From contig CACWYB010000003.1 of assembly GCA_902765005.1 (NCBI GenBank), positions 1 to 64,000 of the forward strand: a DNA stretch of 64,000 bases, given 5' to 3'. A program made the position numbers and the translations under genes. The notes under the pieces were generated by a model. It was not told the origin of the DNA and searched no databases. It worked only from the letters and a program-made list of their open reading frames with translations. Below are positions 28,648 through 36,178 of this stretch, in pieces; position 1 is the stretch's first letter; each line of letters starts with the position of its first letter. The stretch is from an uncultured Eubacteriales bacterium. Lineage in GTDB: Bacteria > Bacillota > Clostridia > Christensenellales > CAG-138.

Positions 28648-29061
28648 TTGATCGAGATCATCTGTGGAGAAAAGGGGACCGGCAAGACCAAGAGGATCAT
28701 CTCTCTTGCCAACACGGTTTCCGACAATGCCAAGGGCAGCATGGTTTTTATCGACGATGACAACAGCTACATGTACGACCTGGGGTACAGCATCCGCTTC
28801 ATCAACGTGACGGACTATGCCCTGAACGATCCCGACATGTTCCTGGGCTTCTTGTGCGGCCTGTGCGCGTCTGATTTTGATTTGGAATACGTGTTTGTGG
28901 ATCGGTTTGAGAGCGTGATCCGAGCGGATCTGTTCGAGCTCAAATCCTTCTTCCAGCAGCTGGAAGCCCTCTCAAAGCAGCATTCTCTTCACATCATCCT
29001 TTCCGTCAGCAAGGGGGAGGAGGACCTGCCCGCCTTCATGCGCCCCTACAAGATGGAGTGA
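28648..29061 (+). CDS. Small P-loop NTP-binding protein of unknown function
   Basis: A 137-residue protein with an N-terminal Walker A motif ICGEKGTGKTKRI (residues 5-17) and a hydrophobic strand ending in acidic residues, LEYVFVDRFE, that may act as Walker B. No membrane segments, sensor motifs or DNA-binding elements are visible. It is too small for a full AAA+ domain and resembles short clostridial ATP-binding proteins without known function. The start is TTG 28648, eight bases after AAGGAGG (28633-28639). An ATG at 28643 in another frame reads only ATG-AAT-TGA. It is followed 12 bases later by the S41 protease gene. Confidence 0.75.
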   Translation: MIEIICGEKGTGKTKRIISLANTVSDNAKGSMVFIDDDNSYMYDLGYSIRFINVTDYALNDPDMFLGFLCGLCASDFDLEYVFVDRFESVIRADLFELKSFFQQLEALSKQHSLHIILSVSKGEEDLPAFMRPYKME

Positions 29062-29073
29062 CCCGGTTCGTTC

Positions 29074-30303
29074 ATGGAAGAAACCCAGTTTACGATTGCG
29101 TCCGTTACAGACAATACGAAGCCTAAGCGCCGCCAGATCAGCGTGTTCGCGTGCATTCTCTGCGCGCTGCTGACGGCGGCCTTTGCTGTGCTTTTTACGT
29201 CCCTTTACTATGTGCATCGGTTCGCCGGCCTGCAGCCCATTTCCGAAGCCATTGAGCTGGTGAAGAAGAACTACTACTTCTTCGACGAGGATACCCAGCA
29301 GAGCATGGTCACCGGCGCCCTCAAGGGCCTTTCCTCCCACATCGGGGACGACTATTCAGAATACTACACCAAAGAGGAGTATGAGGCGCTCCTCTCCAGC
29401 AACTCCGGCAACTTCATCGGCATGGGCGTGCTGGTTTCCGATCAGGGGGACAGCACCTTTATCATCACCGACGTGTACGACAGCACACCGGCCCAGGAAG
29501 CTGGCATTTTGGTGGGGGATCAGCTGATCGAAGCCAACGGCGAGGCCGCGGCGGGTAAGACCCTGAACGAGTTTTTGTCCTTCATCACCCATGAGGAGGG
29601 GGACGTGAACACCGTGGTCATCCTGCGGGGCGGGGAGGAGCTCACCTTTTCCGTGACCATGCGGGAGGTCTATTCCCCCTATGTAACCTATCGGATGCTG
29701 GACGATACCATGGGCTATATCCACATCTCTGGCTTCCATGGCCAGGTGGTCCGGGAGGTCAAGGAGGCGCTGCAGACCTTGCGCGCCAAGGGCATGGAAT
29801 CCCTGGTGCTGGACGTGCGGGACGACCTGGGCGGGTCGCTATCCGACGTGTGCGACATCGCGGACCTGTTCCTGCCCAAGAATTCCGTCATCACCACGGT
29901 GAAGAGCCGGATCAACCGGGAGACCGTCTATCGGACCCATTCCGACGGGCTGGACATGCCCATCGCCATGCTGGTCAACGGCTACTCCGCCTCCGCCAGC
30001 GAGCTGCTGTCCGGCGCCCTCAAGGACAACGGCGTGGCCAGGCTCTTCGGCACCGTCACCTACGGCAAGGGCATCGTGCAGACCTTCTTCAACATCAACT
30101 TCGGTCGGGACGGCACCATCAAGTTTACCACCGACGCCTACTACACCCCTTCCGGGGTCTGCATCCAGGGCACCGGCATCACTCCGGACGAGATCGTGGA
30201 GCTGCCGGAGGGCCTGACCTACTATTCCATTCCCTCCATCCCCTATGAGCAGGACACCCAGCTCCAGGCGGCGGTGGCCTACCTGAAGGGCATGGATCGA
30301 TAA
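29074..30303 (+). CDS. S41 family C-terminal processing peptidase (CtpA-like)
   Basis: A membrane-anchored serine protease with a Ser/Lys dyad. Over 409 residues: a cytoplasmic N-terminus, one transmembrane helix (about residues 25-48), an N-terminal helical segment, a PDZ domain (about 105-195, GMGVLVSDQG to VTMREV) and the S41 catalytic domain. The nucleophile serine is in NGYSASASELLSGAL and the lysine in TYGKGIVQTFF. The family cleaves C-terminal tails of envelope or sporulation proteins. It lies 12 bases downstream of the P-loop gene, so the two are probably co-expressed. A terminator follows. Confidence 0.93.
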   Translation: MEETQFTIASVTDNTKPKRRQISVFACILCALLTAAFAVLFTSLYYVHRFAGLQPISEAIELVKKNYYFFDEDTQQSMVTGALKGLSSHIGDDYSEYYTKEEYEALLSSNSGNFIGMGVLVSDQGDSTFIITDVYDSTPAQEAGILVGDQLIEANGEAAAGKTLNEFLSFITHEEGDVNTVVILRGGEELTFSVTMREVYSPYVTYRMLDDTMGYIHISGFHGQVVREVKEALQTLRAKGMESLVLDVRDDLGGSLSDVCDIADLFLPKNSVITTVKSRINRETVYRTHSDGLDMPIAMLVNGYSASASELLSGALKDNGVARLFGTVTYGKGIVQTFFNINFGRDGTIKFTTDAYYTPSGVCIQGTGITPDEIVELPEGLTYYSIPSIPYEQDTQLQAAVAYLKGMDR

Positions 30304-30317
30304 CGCGCGGAGCAAGC

Positions 30318-30345
30318 AGCCGCCTTTTTCGGGCGGCTCTTTTTT
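30318..30345 (+). terminator. Terminator after the S41 protease gene
   Basis: AGCCGCC and GGCGGCT flank a short T-rich loop and are followed by a T run. The next start codon (30357) is only 12 bases beyond the T run. Confidence 0.85.
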
Positions 30346-30356
30346 GGGGGTGGCAT

Positions 30357-31037
30357 ATGGACGCATTCGTCAACGGGATTCGGCTTTTCTATGAGCAGAC
30401 GGGGGAGGGACGGCCTTTGGTGTTCCTCCATGGAAACGGGGAGGATCACACCATCTTTGAGGAGGCGGTGGAGGCCCTGTTTCCCCAGTTTGCCTGCTAT
30501 TGCCTGGACAGCCGGGGCCACGGCTGGAGCGACGAGGTGGAGGAGCTCCACTACCGGGACATGGCGGATGACCTGCTGGCCTTCCTGGAGGAGCTGGACC
30601 TCAGGGACGCGGTCCTGTGCGGCTTTTCCGACGGGGGGATCGTTTCCCTCCTGGCCGCCATGGAGACGGACAGGATCAGCGACCTGATCGTCTGCGGTGC
30701 CAACACCCGGCCCCGGGCCCTGAAGCGAAAGGCTTATTTGGATATCCTCTTTGACCATCGGCGAAATCCCAACATCTATAACGCCCTCCTGCTCCGGGAG
30801 CCCCATATCCCGGCGGAGGATCTGCAGAGGATCAGGGCCCGGACATTGGTGGTGGCCGGGAGCCGGGACATCATCCGGGGGAACAACACCCGCCTCATTG
30901 CCGGGAGCATTCCCGGGGCAGAGCTCTTGATCCTGCCCGGGGAGGACCACGGCAGCTACATCAGCCACAGCGACAGGATCGCCCATATCATCATGGCGTT
31001 TTGCGCATCAGGAAAGGAGCCTACATGGACTGTGTAA
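30357..31037 (+). CDS. Alpha/beta hydrolase
   Basis: A 226-residue alpha/beta-fold hydrolase. The oxyanion-hole motif PLVFLHGNGED, the strand ACYCLDSRGHGWSD, the nucleophile elbow VLCGFSDGGIVSL (serine in G-F-S-D-G), an acid near VVAGSRDII and the catalytic histidine in GEDHGSYI are all present. The substrate is not predictable. ATG 30357 is preceded by a G-rich GGGGGTGG rather than a clear RBS and lies just past a terminator. The 3' end overlaps the start of the adenosylhomocysteinase gene by 13 bases. Confidence 0.88.
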   Translation: MDAFVNGIRLFYEQTGEGRPLVFLHGNGEDHTIFEEAVEALFPQFACYCLDSRGHGWSDEVEELHYRDMADDLLAFLEELDLRDAVLCGFSDGGIVSLLAAMETDRISDLIVCGANTRPRALKRKAYLDILFDHRRNPNIYNALLLREPHIPAEDLQRIRARTLVVAGSRDIIRGNNTRLIAGSIPGAELLILPGEDHGSYISHSDRIAHIIMAFCASGKEPTWTV

Positions 31038-32287
31038 TCAAAGATGCATCCCTCTATCCCTCGGGGGAAAAGAAGATCGAATGGGTCCGGCGGAACATGC
31101 CCCTGCTCAACGGCCTTAGGGCGGACTTCGAAAAGGAGCGCCCCTTTGAGGGACTGACCATCGGCCTTTCCGTTCATTTGGAGGCCAAGACCGCCTATCT
31201 TTGCCGGGTGCTCCAGGCGGGCGGCGCCAACATGATCGTCACCGGCAGCAATCCCCTTTCCACCCAGGACGACGTGGCCGCGGCTTTGGTTCACGGCAGC
31301 GAAGATTTCGCCCCCATGCACGTGTACGCCACCCACGGCTGCACCCCGGCGGAATATGAGGCCAACATCGATCGGGTCCTTTCCCACCGGCCACACATTC
31401 TCATCGACGACGGGGGAGACCTGGTTTCCGGCGTCATGGAGCGGCACCCGGAGCTCAAGAGCCGCATCCTGGGCGGCTGTGAGGAGACCACCACGGGGGT
31501 GCTGCGCCTGAAGGCCATGGAGAAGGCCGGCGTCATGCCCTTCCCCATGATGGACGTGAACGACGCGGACTGCAAGCACCTCTTCGACAACCGCTACGGC
31601 ACGGGCCAGTCCGTCTTCGACGGGATCGATCGGACCACCAACCTGATCGTGGCGGGGAAGACCTGCGTGGTGGCGGGCTACGGCTGGTGCGGCAAGGGGG
31701 CCGCCATGCGGGCCAAGGGCCTGGGGGCCCACGTGGTCGTCACCGAGGTGGACCCGGTGAAGGCCATCGAGGCCATCATGGACGGCTTTGCGGTCATGCC
31801 CATGGCCGATGCCGCCGCCGTTGGAGACCTGTTCATCACCGTCACCGGGGATCGGGACGTGATCACCGCCGAGCACTTTGCCCGCATGAAGAACGGAGCC
31901 ATCCTCTGCAACGCAGGCCACTTCGACGTGGAGGTGGACGTAAAATGGCTGCGGGAAAACGCTTTGGAGTGCCGGGAGATGAAGCCCAACATCGAGGGCT
32001 TCCGGCTGGATGATTCGCGCTGGGTCTATGTGCTGGCCCAGGGGCGTCTGGTGAACCTGGCCTCCGGGGACGGCCATCCCGCGGAGATCATGGACATGAG
32101 CTTCGCCATCCAGGCCCTGTCCGCCCGGCACCTTGTCAGGGAGCGGGGAAAGCTGGAAAACAGGCTCTACGCCGTGCCCCGGGACATCGACGAGCAGGTG
32201 GCCCGCCGCAAGCTCCTGGCCATGGGTGTGGGCATCGACGCGTTGACCCCGGCACAGCAGGATTATTTGCAAAGCTGGCGGGTTTAG
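31025..32287 (+). CDS. ahcY: Adenosylhomocysteinase (S-adenosylhomocysteine hydrolase)
   Basis: Splits S-adenosylhomocysteine into adenosine and homocysteine (or a related nucleoside in some anaerobes), removing the inhibitor of methyltransferases. The 420-residue protein is the shorter form without the insertion of eukaryotic enzymes. It shows VHLEAKTAYL, CEETTTGVLRL, the catalytic VNDADCKHLFDNRYGTGQS (lysine, aspartate and asparagine retained), the NAD-binding VVAGYGWCGKGAA, and LCNAGHFDVEVD. AAAGGAG precedes ATG 31025, inside the end of the hydrolase gene, so the two genes are translationally linked. Confidence 0.96.
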   Translation: MDCVIKDASLYPSGEKKIEWVRRNMPLLNGLRADFEKERPFEGLTIGLSVHLEAKTAYLCRVLQAGGANMIVTGSNPLSTQDDVAAALVHGSEDFAPMHVYATHGCTPAEYEANIDRVLSHRPHILIDDGGDLVSGVMERHPELKSRILGGCEETTTGVLRLKAMEKAGVMPFPMMDVNDADCKHLFDNRYGTGQSVFDGIDRTTNLIVAGKTCVVAGYGWCGKGAAMRAKGLGAHVVVTEVDPVKAIEAIMDGFAVMPMADAAAVGDLFITVTGDRDVITAEHFARMKNGAILCNAGHFDVEVDVKWLRENALECREMKPNIEGFRLDDSRWVYVLAQGRLVNLASGDGHPAEIMDMSFAIQALSARHLVRERGKLENRLYAVPRDIDEQVARRKLLAMGVGIDALTPAQQDYLQSWRV

Positions 32288-32290
32288 TGT

Positions 32291-32320
32291 TTGACAAATT
32301 CACCATACCTGTGCTAATAT
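32291..32320 (+). promoter_or_regulatory. Promoter of the EF-G-like gene
   Basis: A perfect -35 TTGACA (32291-32296), 18-base spacer and TAATAT (32315-32320). The untranslated leader of about 80 bases contains a small hairpin (GGAGAA 32349-32354 with TTCTCC 32359-32364). Confidence 0.7.
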
Positions 32321-32409
32321 AAACTTTAGCTAAAATGGGTATTTGCGTGGAGAAACCATTCTCCGCAGAGGATATACATTAGAGAAACAAACCGATAGGG
32401 GGAAACAGG

Positions 32410-34482
32410 ATGAAGAACTATACCGCTGAATCCATTCGCAACGTGGGCGTGTTCGGCCATGCCGGCGAAGGAAAGACCACTCTCGTAGAAACCATTTTGT
32501 TCGACACCGGTCTTGTCGATCGTATCGGCAAGGTGGAGAACGGCACCACCGTTTCCGACTTTGATCCTGAAGAGGCCAAGCGCGGCTGCTCCATCAACAT
32601 GTCCGTGGAGCCCGTGGAGTGGAAGGACACCAAGATCAACTTTATCGACGCCCCGGGCGGCTACGACTTCTATGGCGACGTGGCCTCCGCCGCGTTCCTG
32701 GCTGACAGCGCGCTCATCGTGGTGGGCGCGGTCTCCGGCCCCGTGGTGGGCGCAGAGAAGGCCATGGCCATGTGCCAGGCCCAGAACATGCCCCGCATGA
32801 TGGTCATCAACCAGATGGACCGGGAAAACGCCAGCTTCGATAAGGTCATGGCCGCGGTCAACGAGAAGTTCGGCCCCAACGTGGTCCCCATCCAGCTGCC
32901 CATCATGGAAGGCAGCAACTTCAAGGGCTTTGTGGACATCATCAACATGACCGCCTACCTCTTCGACGGCAAGAACCTGAAGGAAGTGGCCATCCCCGGC
33001 GGTCTTAGCGACGAGGCCCAGACCCTCTATGAGAAGCTCACCGAGGCCGCTGCCGAGGCGGATGAGGAGCTCATGGAGAAGTATTTCGAGGAGATGGAGC
33101 TGCCCAAGGAAGACATCCTCTTCGGCCTGAGCAAGGGCGTGAAGGAAGGCACGGTCACCCCCGTGGTCTGCACCTCCGCTCTCAACAACGCGGGCGTGTT
33201 CACGTTGCTTGACAACATCGTTCACTACCTGCCCGCCGCTGCCGACGCCAAGCTCCCCGCCGCCACCGACGCCAACGGCAATGCCGTGGAGCTCACCCGC
33301 GACGGCAAGCTGGTCGCCACCGTGGCCAAGACCATCAACGATCAGTTCGGCAAGTACTCCATCGTCAAGGTCCATCGGGGCACCCTGGACATCAACGTGT
33401 CCCCCTACAATGTGACCGCCGAGAAGACCGAGAAGCCCACCGCGCCCGTGCTTATCCGGGGCAAGAAGACTCTGTCCATCGACAAGCTGAACGCGGGCGA
33501 CATCGGCGCTCTGCCCAAGCTCCAGTTCACCGCCACCAACGACACCCTCTGCGACCAGAGCGACATCGTGAAGGTGGAGCCCATCGACTTCCCCAAGGCC
33601 TGCATCGCCCTGGCCATCGCCGCCAAGAACAAGGGCGAGGATGACAAGGTCATCGCCGGCCTCAACCGTATCCGTGAGGAGGACCCCACCATCACCATCG
33701 AGAAGAACATCGAGACCGGTGACGTGCTCCTGTGCGGCCTGGGCGAGAAGCACATCGACGTGGTGTGCAGCAAGCTCAAGAACAAGTTCAATGTGGAAGC
33801 CACCCTCAACGAGCAGCGCATCCCCTATCGCGAGACCATCCGCTCCACCGCGGAGGCCGAAGGTAAGCACAAGAAGCAGACCGGCGGCAGCGGCCAGTTC
33901 GGCGTGGTCAACATCCGCTTCGAGCCCGCCGACGAGGGCGTGGACTACGAGTTCGTGGATGCCATCGTGGGCGGCGTGGTGCCCCGTGAGTTTATCCCCG
34001 CCGTGGACAAGGGCCTCCGGGAAGCCATGCAGCACGGCGTGCTGGCCGGCTATCCCATGATCGGCGTCAAGGCCACCCTGTTCTTCGGCAAGTACCATCC
34101 CGTGGACTCCAAGGAAGTGGCCTTCAAATCCGCTGCCCGCCTTGCCTATAAGGCGGCCTGCGCCCAGGCTTCTCCCGCCCTGATCGAGCCCATCTACCGG
34201 TACGACATCCTGGTGCCCAACGACAACGTGGGCGACATCATCGGCGATCTGAACCGTCGCCGGGGCCGCATGCTGGGCATGAACCCCGTGGACGGCGGCC
34301 TCACCGAAGTGGTGGCCGAAGCCCCGCTGGCTGAGATGACCAAGTACGCCACCGACCTGCTGGCCATGACCCAGGCCCGCGGCTCCTTCAAGAGCGAGTT
34401 CGTCCGCTATGAGGACGTGCCCGGCGACAAGGCCAAGAAGATCATCGAGGCGGCCAAGATCGAGGAAGAAGAGGACGAGTAA
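32410..34482 (+). CDS. EF-G-like translation GTPase paralogue with altered G motifs
   Basis: A 690-residue protein with the five-domain plan of elongation factor G: GTPase domain (about 1-270), beta-barrel domain II, and domains III-V, including the C-terminal DLNRRRGRMLGMNP. The P-loop G16HAGEGKT is intact. G2 reads RGCSI (canonical RGITI), G3 reads DAPGGYDF so the catalytic histidine of DTPGHVDF is G84, and G4 reads NQMD instead of NKMD. These features fit the EF-G-like class II group rather than the canonical FusA found in the str operon. A role in ribosome rescue, recycling or dormancy is possible, but none is shown here. Confidence 0.88.
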   Translation: MKNYTAESIRNVGVFGHAGEGKTTLVETILFDTGLVDRIGKVENGTTVSDFDPEEAKRGCSINMSVEPVEWKDTKINFIDAPGGYDFYGDVASAAFLADSALIVVGAVSGPVVGAEKAMAMCQAQNMPRMMVINQMDRENASFDKVMAAVNEKFGPNVVPIQLPIMEGSNFKGFVDIINMTAYLFDGKNLKEVAIPGGLSDEAQTLYEKLTEAAAEADEELMEKYFEEMELPKEDILFGLSKGVKEGTVTPVVCTSALNNAGVFTLLDNIVHYLPAAADAKLPAATDANGNAVELTRDGKLVATVAKTINDQFGKYSIVKVHRGTLDINVSPYNVTAEKTEKPTAPVLIRGKKTLSIDKLNAGDIGALPKLQFTATNDTLCDQSDIVKVEPIDFPKACIALAIAAKNKGEDDKVIAGLNRIREEDPTITIEKNIETGDVLLCGLGEKHIDVVCSKLKNKFNVEATLNEQRIPYRETIRSTAEAEGKHKKQTGGSGQFGVVNIRFEPADEGVDYEFVDAIVGGVVPREFIPAVDKGLREAMQHGVLAGYPMIGVKATLFFGKYHPVDSKEVAFKSAARLAYKAACAQASPALIEPIYRYDILVPNDNVGDIIGDLNRRRGRMLGMNPVDGGLTEVVAEAPLAEMTKYATDLLAMTQARGSFKSEFVRYEDVPGDKAKKIIEAAKIEEEEDE

Positions 34483-34496
34483 CCCATCGAACCCAT

Positions 34497-34521
34497 CAGG
34501 AGGGAGGCTTTCTCCCTCCTG
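34497..34521 (+). terminator. Strong hairpin after the EF-G-like gene
   Basis: A perfect 10-bp stem, CAGGAGGGAG with CTCCCTCCTG around GCTTT, followed by a weak T-rich tail (TACTTTATTT). It may act as a terminator or attenuator. The left arm also contains an AGGAGG ribosome-binding-like sequence locked in the stem. Confidence 0.65.
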
Positions 34522-34533
34522 TACTTTATTTGT

Positions 34534-34995
34534 ATGGCATTTGAACGGGACATTCAAACCGGGAGCCTGATCCGCGGTTCCCTCATCTCCTACGCCCTGC
34601 TCTCTGTAGTGGCGTTGCTTTTGGGCTGCAAAACCCTGCTGGACGCCTCCAAAAACAGGATTATGGGCATCATTCTCCTGCTGTGCGCGGCCTATATGCT
34701 GGGGTTCATGATCCACTTCCTTCGGCTCTACGGCCTTTGGCGCAAGGCCTCCTTTGCCTTGGCGGAGGATCAGGTCAAGGGCTTTGGCGGCAAGGGCAAA
34801 TTCGGCTGGGGCAGGACCCTCGTCATCCCCGCCCGGGAGGTGGAGAAGATGGAGCTGGTCACCGTGCCGCTCACGAAGCGAACGCCGCTGACGGCCCTGC
34901 GGCTCACGGCCGCCTCCGGAGAATACTATTTCCTGGGCCTGGACATCGACGAGCATCAAAAGCGAGTTTTCGGCCTTCGCGAGGCAGATTCCTAA
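34534..34995 (+). CDS. Small membrane protein with two transmembrane helices, unknown function
   Basis: A 153-residue protein with two hydrophobic helices (about residues 17-37 and 44-66, LISYALLSVVALLLG and MGIILLLCAAYMLGF), then a soluble C-terminal domain with alternating beta strands ending FLGLDIDEHQKRVFGL. The layout resembles small YcxB- or PH-like membrane proteins, but no family can be assigned. No RBS is found at a useful distance before ATG 34534; the only AGGAGG is inside the hairpin upstream. No earlier in-frame start is visible. A terminator follows. Confidence 0.65.
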   Translation: MAFERDIQTGSLIRGSLISYALLSVVALLLGCKTLLDASKNRIMGIILLLCAAYMLGFMIHFLRLYGLWRKASFALAEDQVKGFGGKGKFGWGRTLVIPAREVEKMELVTVPLTKRTPLTALRLTAASGEYYFLGLDIDEHQKRVFGLREADS

Positions 34996-35012
34996 AATTC
35001 GCTGCAAACGCA

Positions 35013-35050
35013 AAACAGCGCGGCCCCTTTGGACCGCGCTGTTTCTCTAT
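35013..35050. terminator. Bidirectional terminator between the small membrane protein gene and trpS
   Basis: AAACAGCGCGG (35013-35023) and CCGCGCTGTTT (35034-35044) form an 11-bp stem with flanking A and T stretches. Both neighbouring genes converge on it. Confidence 0.85.
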
Positions 35051-35059
35051 TCTTTTTAC

Positions 35060-36175
35060 TTACAATTTTGCAGCCTTGAGCTGCTTCTCCCACTCCTTGA
35101 TGATCTTCCGATCGGCGAAGTAGTCGATGCGCATGGCCTTCTCCACCCGGGCCAACGTGGCGTTGGTGGTCTCTTTGGCCTTGTTTGTGCCCGCCTGCAG
35201 GATGTCGTAGACCGTGTCCAAATCCGATTCCCACTTGGCTCGCGCCGCCCGGATGGGGGAGAGGGTCTCCTCCAAAACCTGGATGAGGAACTTTTTGCAG
35301 GTGCCGTCGCCCAGGCCGCCCCGCATGTAGTGGGCCTTCATCTCCTCCAGGTTGGCGTACTGGGGCAGGAATTCGGCAAAATGGGCCTCTGTGGAGAAGG
35401 CGTCCAAATAGGTGAACACCACGTTCCCCTCGATGTGGCCCGGGTCCTCGATCTTAAGATGCTGAGGATCGGTGAACATCTTCCCGTTCACCTGCTTTTT
35501 CACGGTCTTACTGTCATCGGACAGGTAGATGCAGTTGCCCAGGGACTTGCTCATCTTGGCCTTGCCGTCCACACCGGGGAGACGCCGCTGGTTCTCGTTC
35601 TCGGGGATCATGGCCTTGGGCGTGACCAGGGTCTCCCCGTAGGTCCGGTTGAACTTTTCCACGATCTCCCGTGTCTGTTCGATCATGGGCAGCTGATCTT
35701 CGCCCACGGGCACCACCGTGGCGTCAAAGGCCGTGATGTCCGCCGCCTGGGACACGGGATAGGCGAAGAACCCGGCGGGCAGGCCCTCGTCCGCAAAGCC
35801 TCTGAGCAGCATCTCCGCCTTCACCGTGGGGTTCCGGGAGAGCCGGGCCGTGGTGACCAGGTTCATATAGTAGAAGGTCAGGGCGTGGAGGGCCGGCAGG
35901 TGGGACTGGATGCAGATAGTGGACTTCTCCGGATCGATGCCGGAGGAGAGGTAGTCCAGCGCCACATTCACGATGTTCTCCCGGATCTTGCCCGGGTTGT
36001 CCGCGTTGTCCGTCAGGGCCTGGTCGTCGGCAATGAGGATGTTGATATCGTCGAATTTGCCGGAGTTCTGCAGCTCCACCCGGCGGCGAAGCGATCCCAC
36101 ATAGTGCCCCAGATGCAGCCGGCCCGTGGGGCGGTCGCCGGTGAGAATGATCTGTTTGGTTTGCTTGGTTTCCAT
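35060..36175 (-). CDS. trpS: Tryptophanyl-tRNA synthetase
   Basis: Class Ic aminoacyl-tRNA synthetase that charges tRNA-Trp. The 371-residue protein has TGDRPTGRLHLGHYVGSL with the HIGH-like HLGH motif, PVGEDQLPMIEQTREI, and the KMSKS loop in GKAKMSKSLGNCIYL. GGAAGGG precedes ATG 36175, three bases from the uvrC stop. No T-box is seen, and since it is embedded at the end of the xth-maf-uvrC transcript there is no room for one directly upstream. Confidence 0.97.
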   Translation of the reverse strand: METKQTKQIILTGDRPTGRLHLGHYVGSLRRRVELQNSGKFDDINILIADDQALTDNADNPGKIRENIVNVALDYLSSGIDPEKSTICIQSHLPALHALTFYYMNLVTTARLSRNPTVKAEMLLRGFADEGLPAGFFAYPVSQAADITAFDATVVPVGEDQLPMIEQTREIVEKFNRTYGETLVTPKAMIPENENQRRLPGVDGKAKMSKSLGNCIYLSDDSKTVKKQVNGKMFTDPQHLKIEDPGHIEGNVVFTYLDAFSTEAHFAEFLPQYANLEEMKAHYMRGGLGDGTCKKFLIQVLEETLSPIRAARAKWESDLDTVYDILQAGTNKAKETTNATLARVEKAMRIDYFADRKIIKEWEKQLKAAKL

Positions 36176-36178
36176 ATG

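Noticed and set aside
32326-35013. An open frame of about 900 codons antisense to the EF-G-like gene
   Set aside because: Same codon-bias artefact; the plus-strand protein is well conserved over its whole length.
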